Origin: Paenibacillus humicola
Lineage (GTDB): Bacteria > Bacillota > Bacilli > Paenibacillales > Paenibacillaceae
DNA length: 64,000 bases
Assembly: GCF_028826105.1 (NCBI RefSeq)
Contig: NZ_JAQGPL010000001.1
Span: 4,490,501 to 4,554,500 of the forward strand
Direction of reading: 5' to 3'
Made by a program: the position numbers and the translations under genes. Of the stretch, positions 50,318 to 59,890 are shown one piece after another; within the stretch, counting starts at the first letter, position 1; each line of letters opens with the position of its first letter. The notes under the pieces are model-generated. The model saw only the letters and a program-made list of their open reading frames with translations. It was not told the origin of the DNA and ran no database searches.

Positions 50318-50667
50318 AATCAGTTCCCTCCCTAAACCTATTTTTGTGCTAAAGAATGATAATACCGACTGACACCAAATTTCCTTAACCCTAAATCTGA
50401 ATATTCCATTTAAATTATACTATTGGAGTTTAATTCCAATCAATAACCATTAAGAATAGTTTCATGGTAGCCATTGGTAGTATGTGATTTTTTTCGCAGT
50501 GACTGATAAGTTGAATGATTTAAAATGAACCGTGTGCATTTGAGTTTCCCTTCTTTGCACAAGTTCTTTATTTCATTTTGGACAACCGGCAGCGTGCGCT
50601 ATATCGGTATCGTCATCCGCTAACAGAGTGAAATAGCCGCGTGAAACCCGTGGCGGCAGCATCGACT
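50318..50667. other. Intergenic region between RCC1 and SUKH-fragment genes
   Basis: It holds the RCC1 promoter (50414-50443) and an A/T-rich leader. The right part (about 50560-50660) is more GC-rich but shows no gene or repeat. Confidence 0.5.
50414..50443 (-). promoter_or_regulatory. Sigma-A promoter for the RCC1 gene
   Basis: On the minus strand TTGATT (50443-50438) and TATAAT (50419-50414) are 18 bases apart. The predicted start gives a leader of about 90 bases. Confidence 0.7.
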
Positions 50668-51039
50668 TTAGCTCAAAGTTTCATTGGAATCGGTTGTATC
50701 ATAAGCATCCCCAAGAGATTCAAAATCTTCCTCCAGCCAATACCACCGTTTGCCGTTATTTTTGACCAATCGTATTAGCAGCTCAGTAAAAGATTTGGCT
50801 ATTACAGGGCATTCCCCAACGACACCATGCCGATCCCAGTAGCTGTCGTAGCATTTCCCTAATCGCTCTGGATATAAATCAATGGAAATATAGTCGCCAT
50901 TTCCATCATTCCCGATTATAAACCAATGTGAAGTTATATCATTCTCAATTTGTTCTCCGACGATGACTGGATTGGATAAAACAAACTCACACGGAGAGAC
51001 AATATGACAGTCCATCACGCCACACTTCCCCTGTCGCAT
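50668..51039 (-). pseudogene. SMI1/KNR4 (SUKH) protein, N-terminally truncated
   Basis: The 123-residue frame has SUKH-like features: HWFIIGNDGNGDYISIDLYP and, near the end, SFTELLIRLVKNNGKRWYWL. Complete members have about 40 more residues before this, including the conserved W and (L/P)-x-x-(Y/F) start region. Those are absent, and the DNA upstream gives no continuation in any frame I checked. No ribosome site precedes the ATG at 51039. SUKH proteins are often immunity proteins against polymorphic toxins. No toxin gene is adjacent. Confidence 0.5.
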
Positions 51040-51137
51040 CGATTTAATTAATGAATAAGTTCCTCAAAGTCTTGAGCTAAACCCTTTGCACGATTGAGTT
51101 CTTGTCTCTTTTAGCTTAGAAAATCGCAAGCTATCGC

Positions 51138-51584
51138 TTAAAGACTTTCCATTGCATTGCTGAATTGCTTCATAAGAAGCGGATTGTTTTTGTCGTTGGA
51201 CCAGTAAATTACAATGACGTTTTTCTTTTTGCTCACGTTAGGATGCAAGTTACGAAATATGATCGGAGTGGACGACCCATCGGATTCGTCAAAATGTATC
51301 CGTTCTTGTTCCGAACGGAACACATATACAAATACAAACTCGCAATACGCCATATCAGCGGTTGGAAGTGTTAATTCAAACGGCTCTGGATTTACACCAT
51401 TCATGACGAGCTGAGAAGAAGCAAGTTGTTCTGCTGCGGCTAAGGTTATTTGCGCGACCTCCAAACCTTGTTTTTCGAGAGATTTCCATACGTCATCAGC
51501 AGTAATGGTACTACTGTGTCCGCAAGCCACTAAAAAAATGAAAACGGTTATAAATGTACCCAAACAAAAAATACGGCTCTTCAT
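51138..51584 (-). CDS. Lipoprotein of unknown function
   Basis: This 148-residue protein has a lipoprotein signal (FITVFIFLVAC, lipid Cys near 21) followed by TADDVWKSLEKQGLEV and DSSTPIIF-type strands. A pattern of alternating strands and the C-terminal VIVIYWSNDKNNPLLMKQF are protein-like. I recognise no family. The ribosome site is weak (GGGAGAA). Expected location is the outer face of the membrane. Confidence 0.65.
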   Translation of the reverse strand: MKSRIFCLGTFITVFIFLVACGHSSTITADDVWKSLEKQGLEVAQITLAAAEQLASSQLVMNGVNPEPFELTLPTADMAYCEFVFVYVFRSEQERIHFDESDGSSTPIIFRNLHPNVSKKKNVIVIYWSNDKNNPLLMKQFSNAMESL

Positions 51585-52143
51585 TGCTTTGTTCTCCCTT
51601 AAGGCAAATTGTTTAGGACACCGATACCCTTCTTAAGTTCAAACGCAATTCAGACCACATTTGTTACGTTGACCAGCTCTACAGTTAAGCGAAAAATGGA
51701 GCAGACTGCTCCGAGGCGGATTGCCCCTCTATTATCTTCGTCAGCGTTATCCGAAAAGTTCAGGAGACGTGTCTCCGCCTTGTTCAAGGAATTTTACCTG
51801 GGTTGGCGGGGCGGAAAGGGATTAGCGGTGGGAATACTTTGTCAACCTACCGGATGCGTCGGACAGAGGGCAAGTAGAGAAATTGGCCAGGTTGACCGAT
51901 GCAAACGGATACGGTAAGTTCGTACTAGACGGAAAGCACACGTATTCGTCGTAGCCCGATGTATGCCGAACAGGATATCTTCTGCCGATACCTTAGGGAG
52001 GTTGCTAATTTCGAAAGCGGATATTGATCATCCAGGATAGACTTTCACCTATATTTTTTTCTCATGAAACCTTTGAGTCCTGAAGGAAATTGCTTGTTTT
52101 TCTAGAAAATTAAGCTTAGTACTTAATGAAGGGAACCATATAA
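51585..52143. other. Gene-poor stretch with a C-terminal gene fragment
   Basis: No intact gene. A plus-strand fragment at 51826-51954 is described separately. The right end holds the start region of the kinase gene, A/T-rich, with GAAGGGA before the ATG. Confidence 0.4.
51826..51954 (+). pseudogene. C-terminal fragment of an unidentified gene
   Basis: Between a stop at 51823 and a TAG at 51952 the plus strand reads RWEYFVNLPDASDRGQVEKL and LTDANGYGKFVLDGKHTYSS. It looks like the end of a folded protein, but no start codon or longer frame exists. The parent gene cannot be named. GC-richer than the flanks. Confidence 0.35.
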
Positions 52144-53385
52144 ATGCACTTTCATTCAGACTTAATCCTCAATGCATTTATTATTTTGCTGCCATTGATT
52201 TTTTATCGCCTCGTATATAAATATAAGAATCCTGTCTTCGTTTTTTTATTATTTCTTGTCCCTTTAATCATCACGATGACCTTTCCGGTAGAAGTGTTTA
52301 ATTCCGTTTTAGATTTGAGGGGAATTCCGCTTATTATTGGCTCCCTGTATGGCGGCATTTATAGCTCCTTTCTTTTATTTGGAAGCCTTCTCGCATATCG
52401 ACAAATTTTGGGCGGAATAGATCTAATCCATTACATGATTGCTCTACTACCAACGCTTGTACTGATTTTATTCATTATAAAGAAATTTGCGAAGGCCAAT
52501 TCCAAAAAGAAGATGCTTACTGTCTTTGGTATATGCCTTTTTTTACGAACTACTGTCGTAAATCTTTATTATCTGTTGGAGGGGGATGCAAATTACTTTA
52601 CTGATTCCTTCGTTGCCAGTCTTCCCATAATTTTAGTTCAATGTATTATGGCGACTATATTAGTTTTTATGATCGAAACAATTCGTAATAATATTCAGAT
52701 CCAAGAAGAGATTATAAAAACAGAAAAAATGAAAGTTGTGAGCGAGATCGCTGCATCCGTCGCGCATGAAGTTCGAAACCCATTGACTACAGTCAGAGGC
52801 TTTATCCAATTGCTGTCTGACCCAACCTTAACTGATCGTAAACGCAAAGAATTCTCCTGCATTACCTTGGAAGAGCTAGATCGGGCCGAGTCCATTATTT
52901 CCGACTATTTATCGTTAGCCAAACCCCAAAATGAAAAGCTTGAACCTATTTTATTGGGGAAGGCATTAGTAAAGGCGTCTCAAATTTTGAGTTCCTATGC
53001 AAATTTGCATAACGTCGAGATTATAATCAACTATGATTTGCCTGCTACGGTAATCGGCAACAAGTCAAAATTCAGGCAAGCTATTATTAATATAGGGAAG
53101 AATGCAATTGAGGCTATGCCTGATGGGGGGAAACTATCCCTGAAATATGTGACGGATGATCATTCCCGTAGTGTAACATTAACTATTTGCGATACTGGAG
53201 TAGGAATGAATTCGGAACAAATTAACCGACTGGGGTCACCTTATTATTCAACGAAAGATAAAGGTACTGGTTTAGGGACAATGGTTATTTTCAACATAAT
53301 ACGCGGAATGAATGGGCATATAGAGGTTCAAAGCAAGAAGGGGGAAGGTACAACATATTTAATCAGATTGCCATTACATAATTAA
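52144..53385 (+). CDS. Orphan membrane sensor histidine kinase (KinB-like)
   Basis: This 413-residue protein has five to six membrane helices in the first 185 residues, in the 5TM-5TMR (LYT) pattern of sporulation kinase KinB: IGSLYGGIYSSFLLFGSLLA. The H-box reads SVAHEVRNPLTTVRGFIQLL with His208. N-box NIGKNAIEAMPDGG, then DTGVGMNSEQINRLGSPYYS and GTGLGTMVIFNII form the ATP domain. No response regulator is adjacent, as usual for kinases that feed the Spo0F phosphorelay. The ATG has GAAGGGA at normal distance. Role in sporulation is inference from family resemblance. Confidence 0.88.
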   Translation: MHFHSDLILNAFIILLPLIFYRLVYKYKNPVFVFLLFLVPLIITMTFPVEVFNSVLDLRGIPLIIGSLYGGIYSSFLLFGSLLAYRQILGGIDLIHYMIALLPTLVLILFIIKKFAKANSKKKMLTVFGICLFLRTTVVNLYYLLEGDANYFTDSFVASLPIILVQCIMATILVFMIETIRNNIQIQEEIIKTEKMKVVSEIAASVAHEVRNPLTTVRGFIQLLSDPTLTDRKRKEFSCITLEELDRAESIISDYLSLAKPQNEKLEPILLGKALVKASQILSSYANLHNVEIIINYDLPATVIGNKSKFRQAIINIGKNAIEAMPDGGKLSLKYVTDDHSRSVTLTICDTGVGMNSEQINRLGSPYYSTKDKGTGLGTMVIFNIIRGMNGHIEVQSKKGEGTTYLIRLPLHN

Positions 53386-53576
53386 TTGAAAATAATTTAC
53401 AGGGGGACTCCTGATTTTCGGCCAATTCCAGCTGATTCCGCACCACATAAAGAACTTAAAGAATTTAATGTAACACTGCCGTTAATCAAGGAGCTGCCGC
53501 ACCCGCGGCACCCCCAATTCTTAAACTCTAGCACCAGCGAAACATGTCTTCTGATGCTGAGAATATCATCTTAAGT

Positions 53577-54248
53577 TTATCGCCACTCAACGATGTCATC
53601 GAGAAGCTGTCTTGTTTGCGGACGTTTGGGACCCTTTTGACGATATCCGAAAGCGACCATACAGGCTACACCGAAATCGTCGCCGTTAATGATACCCTCT
53701 TTTTGTAAAATAGCGGTCACCTGCTTTTTATCAAAACCTTCGATCGGAGAGGAATCAATACCGATTTGAGCCGCGGCTGTCATCATGTTACCCAATGCGA
53801 TATAGGTTTGTCGGATTGACCATTCAAATATGAGACGGTCATTATTTTCGAGCTCTGTTTCGACGAAGGATTTGTAGAAATCGTACCAATCTTGCACAAC
53901 TTCTTCAGGCATATGATGAATGTCTTTCCACATTTTTTTCACGTGAACCGAGTCTGGGCGTAAGCCTTCTTCTCTTCTGGCTAATAGAACTACAAAATGG
54001 CTGGCAGTGGGCAATTGTCCCTCGGCACCGCCGGATACAGGTTTTAATTTTTCGCGAAGAGCTGCGTCCTGGATCACGACGAATTTCCAAGGCTCGAAGC
54101 CAAATGAACTGGGAGACAATCGTCCGATCTCCAAAATAAAGTGAAAATCTTCATCCGAAATCTTTTTGTCGGTATCAAACGTCTTGCAAGCATGTCTAAA
54201 CTGGAAAGCTTTTAAAATCTCTTGTTTTTTATTGTCCGTTCCTACCAT
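53577..54248 (-). CDS. NAD(P)H-dependent nitroreductase (NfsB/YdgI-like)
   Basis: This 223-residue flavoprotein has the nitroreductase pattern: FRHACKTFDTDKKISDEDF, then GRLSPSSFGFEPWKFVVIQD for FMN phosphate binding, and IRQTYIALGNMMTAAAQIGI with SSPIEGFDKKQVTAIL. It reduces nitroaromatics or quinones with NAD(P)H; the natural substrate is unknown. It is closely related to the protein at 61710. It lies on the minus strand next to the azoreductase and peroxiredoxin genes, suggesting joint response to electrophiles. The AGGAA ribosome site is moderate. Confidence 0.88.
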   Translation of the reverse strand: MVGTDNKKQEILKAFQFRHACKTFDTDKKISDEDFHFILEIGRLSPSSFGFEPWKFVVIQDAALREKLKPVSGGAEGQLPTASHFVVLLARREEGLRPDSVHVKKMWKDIHHMPEEVVQDWYDFYKSFVETELENNDRLIFEWSIRQTYIALGNMMTAAAQIGIDSSPIEGFDKKQVTAILQKEGIINGDDFGVACMVAFGYRQKGPKRPQTRQLLDDIVEWR

Positions 54249-54320
54249 GTGGAATCAACCTTCCTTTTATTTTGCTCTCTTTGTTAACCGATCAGGCAAG
54301 CTTGCCCCGCGTCCGGTGCA

Positions 54321-54959
54321 TTACCAGGTCGAGGCAAGCTTGACGGCCTGGTCCATTGCTGTCCGGACGATCTCTTTCGCGTGCTCCGGTTGAAAATCAT
54401 GGCCTTCCACGTACAGCGCTTGTACGTCGCGAATCCCGACGATGCCGAGCACCTGGCGCAGATAGGGATGGCTGTGATCCATGGCCGCTGTCGGCCCTGA
54501 AGAGTAAATCCCGCCGCTCGACTGGATGTGCAGCGCTTTTTTGTCGTGCAGCAGGCCGACTGGCCCGCGTTCCGAGTAATAGAACGTCTTGCCGACAACG
54601 ACAAAGGCGTCGATGAACTCCTTGAGCCGAGGGGGAATGCCCCAATTCCACATGGGGGAGACGAACACGTATTTATCGGCGCGCATCACCATTTCGGTAA
54701 TGTCGTTGAGGGCTTTAATTTTCTGCCGTTCAATGGGACTCAGCTCGGAGAAGTCCAGGCGTTCTTTTCTCAATTTCTCCCATGCCCGTACGACATCGCC
54801 GTCAACCGTCTGGAACGATTCTTGGTACAAATCGAATACGCGTACGTCGTCATCCGGATGAGCTTCCTGATAGGTATGAAGAAAGGCCTGTCCGACCTGC
54901 AGGCCGACCGAATGGTCCGGCGGCTTGGGGGTAGCGGTAATATACAATAATTGCGTCAT
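54321..54959 (-). CDS. azoR: FMN-dependent NADH-azoreductase
   Basis: This 212-residue flavodoxin-fold protein starts at 54959 after AGGAGG. TQLLYITATPKPPDHSVGLQ is the FMN phosphate loop and VSPMWNWGIPPRLKEFIDAF the flavin/dimer motif; RGPVGLLHDKKALHIQSSGG is the next. Family members reduce azo dyes and quinones by two electrons with NADH and protect from thiol stress. It is transcribed in the same direction as the nitroreductase at 53577. The longer frame to 55061 has no support. Regulation is not obvious; no operator palindrome found. Confidence 0.9.
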   Translation of the reverse strand: MTQLLYITATPKPPDHSVGLQVGQAFLHTYQEAHPDDDVRVFDLYQESFQTVDGDVVRAWEKLRKERLDFSELSPIERQKIKALNDITEMVMRADKYVFVSPMWNWGIPPRLKEFIDAFVVVGKTFYYSERGPVGLLHDKKALHIQSSGGIYSSGPTAAMDHSHPYLRQVLGIVGIRDVQALYVEGHDFQPEHAKEIVRTAMDQAVKLASTW

Positions 54960-55115
54960 GCTGCTGCCTCCTGGGTTTGTAATGGGACGAGCGGTAATGG
55001 CCGAGTGCGTCATCGAGAAGAAGAAAGAAAAAATTTCTCGTGAGCACCACGCGAAAGCCATTTTCGGCCTCTTACGGGTTTTGGATTCAAGCCGTACTCG
55101 CGCTGCTCACAATTG

Positions 55116-55862
55116 AATGACGCCAAAATCGTTACAGCTTTTTGAGCTCCCGCAAAATTTCCTCCGGGCTTTGACGCTGCATGAAATTCGGATTGACATA
55201 GGAGGAGCGAATAATGGCGTTCTCATCGATCATGAATGTAGCCGGAACCGGCAATATCCATTTCGACGTATTGTTGTACTCCGCAAGATCAACTCCGCTG
55301 CCTTCCATGAGTTCCCTTACTGCCGGCGGAACATCGAAGAGCAGATTGTACTTGGCCGTTACCAAGCCGTTCGGATCGCTAAGGACTTGAAATTCCAATC
55401 CTTCTTTTTCCTGAAGAGATAAGGTATTGTCCGGCTTTTGCGGGCTAATCGCGATAAGCTGCGCTCCGATCGCCTGGATTTCCGGCAATATCTGCTGGTA
55501 CGCCCTTAATTGCATATTGCAAAAAGGACACCATCCGCCGCGATAGAAGACCAGCACAACCGGTCCTTTCGCGAGCTCTTCATATAAAATGACATCCCGG
55601 CCCAGTGCGTTTGTTAATTGAAAGTCCACCGCTTTCTCGCCTGGCTGCTTCCCGGAAGCGATTCCCGATTTCTGAAGCTCCTCAATCATCTGACCGATCT
55701 TGGCCTGCGCTTCAATCGGTGCATTAGCCTTAAACTGCTGCGTGGCTGCTTCCAGCTGTTCGGTTAAATTTGGGTTGCTCATCTTTTTGAAACCTCCAAT
55801 ATCGATTTGATAGCTTGAGTATAATTCGAAAAAAATCGAAGTTATGTAATGTAGTTTACAGC
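55116..55862. repeat. Direct repeat copy 1 (peroxiredoxin unit)
   Basis: This 747-base segment recurs at 62416-63162 with a constant offset of exactly 7300 and no gaps. It covers the peroxiredoxin gene and its upstream region. Homology stops abruptly at both ends. Confidence 0.9.
55132..55782 (-). CDS. Peroxiredoxin (AhpC/TSA-like), copy 1
   Basis: This 216-residue protein has a thioredoxin-fold peroxiredoxin core with YRGGWCPFCNMQLRAYQQIL, a CxxC (Cys85 and Cys88). QKPDNTLSLQEKEGLEFQVL and WILPVPATFMIDENAIIRSS are the other conserved stretches. It reduces peroxides, probably with thioredoxin or another thiol. GGAGGT precedes the ATG at 55782; the longer frame to 55869 has no support. It is nearly identical to the second copy at 62432, differing at eight residues. 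Being in two copies may raise dosage or let the copies be regulated separately. Confidence 0.88.
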   Translation of the reverse strand: MSNPNLTEQLEAATQQFKANAPIEAQAKIGQMIEELQKSGIASGKQPGEKAVDFQLTNALGRDVILYEELAKGPVVLVFYRGGWCPFCNMQLRAYQQILPEIQAIGAQLIAISPQKPDNTLSLQEKEGLEFQVLSDPNGLVTAKYNLLFDVPPAVRELMEGSGVDLAEYNNTSKWILPVPATFMIDENAIIRSSYVNPNFMQRQSPEEILRELKKL

Positions 55863-56000
55863 TCTCCACTTTTTATTTTTGAAAATGTGTGAAACGGCAG
55901 AACGATTTTAAATGGGAATAAATGGTTGGTTTCTTGATTACAAACAAATGATCGGGAGTGGCAGGCATGGCGCAGCAAGAAATAATGGCGCTTTCACCTA

Positions 56001-57407
56001 TCATAAGACACTCGCAATCGCCTTGATCCCCTCTAAAATGTTGTTTTCTTCCACATTGCCAAATCCCATAATAAGTCGATCTTCGTACCTTCCTTTAACA
56101 ATGGTGTATCTCTCTGCTGGATATACTTTTATATGAAGCTCCTCAAGTTGATCGACTGCTCGGGTGTCGCATATGCTTCCGGCCATTTCTGCAACCAAAT
56201 GCAGGCCTGCGGCATCCCCGGATATTTTCACTCTGCTGCCGAAAATGTTAGACAAACCGGCGATAAGGCATTTTCGTCTTTTGCTGTAAATACGCTTCAT
56301 ACGGGCGATGTGGTGTTCCAGATGGCGTTCGGTCATAAATCTCGCCAAAGTGATTTGCGGCAGGATCGGACTGTTCATATCTGTCAGCTTCTTTAAACGA
56401 AGAAGCGGAGTAAGCAGCTCATGCGGAACGACCATATAACCAATACGCAACGCAGGAAACAAGTTTTTACTGAACGTCCCGACATAGACGATACGTTCCG
56501 AGTCGAGCTCTCGTAAGGCAGGTACCGGCATTCCTGTATAACGGAATTCGCTGTCGTAATCATCTTCGATAATATAACATCCGGTTTGTCGGGCGTAATC
56601 GATAAGCTGAATGCGCCGGCCAATGGAAAGAATACTGCCTAAAGGAAATTGATGTGAAGGAGTGACGAACACGCATTTGGGGTGACGATGAGCCGATATA
56701 TCGTCAACGCGCAGGCCATGCTCATCTACGGGAACCGGTATAAGATCGGCACCTGTCGATTCAAAAATATGTTGAATGAAGGTGGCGCTAGGATCTTCAA
56801 TGACTGCTGGATCCCCCGGTTTCAATAAAAGCCGGGCCAACAAGGCTATGGCTTGAGTCGCTCCGGCGGTTATGATCACCTGTGAAGGCAAACACCGTAT
56901 CCCTTTAGCATGCAGCAAAAGCCGACAAATATTCTCGCGAAGCTGCCAATGGCCTGCTGGATCGTCGTCATAGCCAAATTCTGCCGAATGAGTATTTGCA
57001 TATGCGGCAATGGCGGTTTCTTTCCATTTCTTGAAAGGGATGTGCTCCAAAGACGGAAAACTTGGACGAAAATCAATGCCTTGGAAGCGAGCCGGCGGTT
57101 CCGCAGCGTTCCCTTCACCGGAAAAATCGATTTCTTGGAGCTGAGAAGAGAATTGACTTTTACTTATGCCCAAATCAACGACAAAGCTGCCAGAGCCTTG
57201 ACGGCCCTCCAGGTACCCTTCGGCGATTAGCTGTTGAAACACGTCCACGATGAGTGCCCGCGATACTCCAAATTCGTTTGCCAAATCCCGCGTCGATGGG
57301 AGCTTAGCACCGGGTGCATAGACACCTTGAAAGATCTGTTCGCGCAGCAAGGAATAGATTTGTTTGGTTTTCGATTCCATTTCAGCAGGCAACGTGTGTC
57401 GGGGCAT
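56001..57407 (-). CDS. MocR/PdxR-type GntR regulator with aminotransferase-like domain
   Basis: This 468-residue protein has a GntR winged helix at about residues 15-75 (IFQGVYAPGAKLPSTRDLAN, then FGVSRALIVDVFQQLIAEGY) joined to a PLP aminotransferase fold: FVTPSHQFPLGSILSIGRRI, IIEDDYDSEFRYTG and GTFSKNLFPALRIGY with the PLP lysine. MocR proteins use PLP or amino-compound binding to control genes, often for vitamin B6 or efflux. GAGGAGG at 57414-57420 precedes the ATG at 57407. It is divergent from the Crp-like gene at 57678 and may control that or the detoxification genes on its own strand. Confidence 0.9.
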   Translation of the reverse strand: MPRHTLPAEMESKTKQIYSLLREQIFQGVYAPGAKLPSTRDLANEFGVSRALIVDVFQQLIAEGYLEGRQGSGSFVVDLGISKSQFSSQLQEIDFSGEGNAAEPPARFQGIDFRPSFPSLEHIPFKKWKETAIAAYANTHSAEFGYDDDPAGHWQLRENICRLLLHAKGIRCLPSQVIITAGATQAIALLARLLLKPGDPAVIEDPSATFIQHIFESTGADLIPVPVDEHGLRVDDISAHRHPKCVFVTPSHQFPLGSILSIGRRIQLIDYARQTGCYIIEDDYDSEFRYTGMPVPALRELDSERIVYVGTFSKNLFPALRIGYMVVPHELLTPLLRLKKLTDMNSPILPQITLARFMTERHLEHHIARMKRIYSKRRKCLIAGLSNIFGSRVKISGDAAGLHLVAEMAGSICDTRAVDQLEELHIKVYPAERYTIVKGRYEDRLIMGFGNVEENNILEGIKAIASVL

Positions 57408-57677
57408 AAAGCAAGCCTCCTCTTTTTCAAACAAGTGGTATGCTTAATTCTTATTAAAAGTGGACCTTATTGAATCCAATTTTACATGTTAAAATGGATA
57501 ATTGCCAATAAAGTTTCAGATGGCAGATGAAACCGATGAACCTTCGAGCCTTATTTATTATGGACCTGTGAACGGAAGCTCTAAACCATGAAGCAGCTCA
57601 CAGCCTCAGCGAATACAGTCGTAGGCGGCTCAACTTGCATCCGATTGCCGCCTCTTTATTTGGAGGGCCAATATTCT

Positions 57678-58367
57678 ATGAACAAGCTATGGTATTTATC
57701 GCAAATCAGCATTTTTGAAGAAATGTCACCGGAAGAGATGAGAGAGATCGATCAGCTCGATACCATCCATCACTTCAATCGGATCACAAAAAACACATTG
57801 GTCCAAACTCCGGAGTCCGCGCGCGAGGGACTTTATTTCGTCAAAGAGGGCAAGCTGAGACTCTATAAACTGAATGACAGCGGAAAACAATTCACGCTTG
57901 GCATTCTCACGAGAGGTAATATATTCGGAGAGTTGGATTCATTCTCGTTCGGCACCAAAGAGGTTTATATTGAAACGCTGGAACCGACATTTCTTTGCAC
58001 CATGTTCGAGCCTCAGTTCGAACGGCTGATGCTCAATCAGCCCCGGCTTGCACTCAAATTTCTAAAAGCACTTAGCGACCGGTTAAATGAGCGGGAGGAA
58101 CAATTGGAGCAGCTTGCGCTGCATGGTCTTAGGAAACGCTTGCTCCATCTCCTTTCCACACTGAGCGAAAAATTCGGCGTCATTCAAGATGGATATGCGC
58201 TGATCGATCTGCCACTTTCGCATCAAGAGATTGCCAATATGCTCGGTGCCAGCCGTGAAGCGGTTAGCGGCGTGATGAGCGAGCTTGCCAAGGAAGGCGT
58301 CGTGAAGACATCACGCCTGTCTGTTCAACTTGCTGTTACCGTACTTGAAAAAAATATTTCTCGATAA
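57678..58367 (+). CDS. Crp/Fnr-family transcriptional regulator
   Basis: This 229-residue protein has an N-terminal cNMP-like beta-roll (GLYFVKEGKLRLYKLNDSGK, then GILTRGNIFGELDSFSFGT) and a C-terminal winged helix (PLSHQEIANMLGASREAVSG). The start at 57678 (MNKLWYLSQISIFEEM) follows GGAGGG; a longer frame from 57588 lacks such support. No cysteine cluster of the FNR type is visible, so oxygen sensing by an iron-sulfur centre is unlikely. It could bind a small molecule or respond to redox. It is divergent from the MocR gene. A GGCGGC hairpin lies in its leader. Confidence 0.88.
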   Translation: MNKLWYLSQISIFEEMSPEEMREIDQLDTIHHFNRITKNTLVQTPESAREGLYFVKEGKLRLYKLNDSGKQFTLGILTRGNIFGELDSFSFGTKEVYIETLEPTFLCTMFEPQFERLMLNQPRLALKFLKALSDRLNEREEQLEQLALHGLRKRLLHLLSTLSEKFGVIQDGYALIDLPLSHQEIANMLGASREAVSGVMSELAKEGVVKTSRLSVQLAVTVLEKNISR

Positions 58368-58452
58368 TCTGCACCTCGATACTGAAGATGCTTCCGACGG
58401 TTAGACTAACGGCATGGACGATACGAGTCAATTACGAAGGAGATGAGCCCGT

Positions 58453-58797
58453 TTGCAAAATCATTTGATCGAATACTGTCTAAGCAAAAATGGAGCGATT
58501 AAGGATTATCCCTTGGGACCCCTTCAAGATCCGCTCGCGATAAAAATTGCAGGCAAAATATTCGCTCTTATTTATGAGGAAAAAGGGTACTTAGTCCTAA
58601 AATGCGACCCCGTGATTGCGGAAAATTTGCGAGAGCAGCATGAGGACGTTCGACCGGGGTATCATATGAACAAACAGCACTGGAATACGATTATGCTCGA
58701 GGGTTCTTTGCCGGAGTCGGCTATCTTTGAAATGATCGACCACTCTTACGATTTGATTGTTAAAAGCCTTCCTAAGAGCACTCGGGAGTCTGTTTAG
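58453..58797 (+). CDS. MmcQ/YjbR-family protein
   Basis: This 114-residue protein starts at a TTG (58453) after AAGGAG and has the MmcQ/YjbR pattern: LIEYCLSKNGAIKDYPLG, then FALIYEEKGYLVLKCDPVIA and GYHMNKQHWNTIMLEGSLP, with DHSYDLIVKSLPKS at the end. These small proteins have a double-wing fold and are proposed to bind DNA; direct evidence is limited. It follows the Crp-like gene by about 85 bases on the same strand and may share its transcript. A terminator follows. Confidence 0.85.
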   Translation: MQNHLIEYCLSKNGAIKDYPLGPLQDPLAIKIAGKIFALIYEEKGYLVLKCDPVIAENLREQHEDVRPGYHMNKQHWNTIMLEGSLPESAIFEMIDHSYDLIVKSLPKSTRESV

Positions 58798-58819
58798 TTT
58801 TACAATTTTCCCACGAATA

Positions 58820-58851
58820 AAGCGATCGTTTCCGAAAGGAAATGATCGCTT
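58820..58851 (+). terminator. Hairpin terminator after the MmcQ-like gene
   Basis: AAGCGATCGTTTCC and GGAAATGATCGCTT form a 14-bp stem with a GAAA loop; a short C/T-rich run follows. Confidence 0.6.
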
Positions 58852-58957
58852 CCTCTTCAGCGTCAGATGAAATCCGAAAACCGATAATGACAGCTCCCTT
58901 GGCTCATTCTTCAGAAAAATAATCGACTTTCCCGTACGTTGAAGATGGTCACGGATT

Positions 58958-59890
58958 TTATATTGTTTCCTTTAAGCCCTGCTGTTGAGCGACGGGAGCG
59001 CTAATCAGTGATAGCCGTTTCCGTTTTATTGCAATCAATAACATACTCGCAATTGTCATGAGTCCCCCGAGTATCTGCGACATCTCTAAAGCATGCCCCA
59101 AAATAACCGAGATAATTGCTGTGAAGACAGGAATCAGATTCATCGTTATACCGGACTTGCCCGCACCCAGTATCTTAACTCCTTGATTCCAAAAGATAAA
59201 CGAACCGACCGAAGGGAACACCCCCATGTAAACAACCCCTGCGATCCCCAAAGAAGTGATTTTATCGGGGTGAATCGGCTGGAAAAATAAAAAAGGAATC
59301 ATCAGAACAGCACCGACCAGAGCAATCATCGCAACCAACGTCACAGACGGAATGCCTTTTGCTTTTTTTAAAAGCAATGAATAAGCAGCCCAACATAAGA
59401 CGGCCAATAGCATAATCGCATCGCCCTCGTTATACTGAGTACGAAACAACTGCAGCAGATTGCCTTTCGTCAACACGGTCAGAACACCAATAAAAGAGAT
59501 GATTAATCCAACGAACTGAACGGCACTTACTTTTTCTCTCAGGAAAATCAACGAAAAGAGCATAATCAAGCCAGGCGCAAGGGTTGTAAAAAGAGCGTTG
59601 TTCGTCGCAGATGTAAACTTCAATGAAGCATACGAGAGATAGGTGTAGAGCACAATGGATAAAGCAGCTAACAGAATGATTAACATCCAGTTCTTCTTCC
59701 ATATTTGATTCCATGAAGGCTTTTCAATAAATTGGGCAATGGGAATAAGAAGAATCAGTCCGACGACCCACCTTAGAAAGACAGTCCATTCAGCAGGCAA
59801 TTCTGCTACAATCAATTTTCCAAAAATAATATTACCGGCCCAAAATAGATTAGCTCCGATCAGAAATGTCCATGCCTTATATTTCACCAT
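58958..59890 (-). CDS. DMT-superfamily EamA transporter
   Basis: This 310-residue protein has ten membrane helices in two EamA repeats: LIGANLFWAGNIIFGKLIVA opens repeat 1, and ALFTTLAPGLIMLFSLIFLR and LLAVLCWAAYSLLLKKAKGI are typical segments, with the second repeat ending PVFTAIISVILGHALEMSQI. It probably exports a metabolite or drug across the membrane. AAGGTGA precedes the ATG. It is a single gene convergent with the MmcQ-like gene. The substrate is unknown. Confidence 0.88.
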   Translation of the reverse strand: MVKYKAWTFLIGANLFWAGNIIFGKLIVAELPAEWTVFLRWVVGLILLIPIAQFIEKPSWNQIWKKNWMLIILLAALSIVLYTYLSYASLKFTSATNNALFTTLAPGLIMLFSLIFLREKVSAVQFVGLIISFIGVLTVLTKGNLLQLFRTQYNEGDAIMLLAVLCWAAYSLLLKKAKGIPSVTLVAMIALVGAVLMIPFLFFQPIHPDKITSLGIAGVVYMGVFPSVGSFIFWNQGVKILGAGKSGITMNLIPVFTAIISVILGHALEMSQILGGLMTIASMLLIAIKRKRLSLISAPVAQQQGLKETI

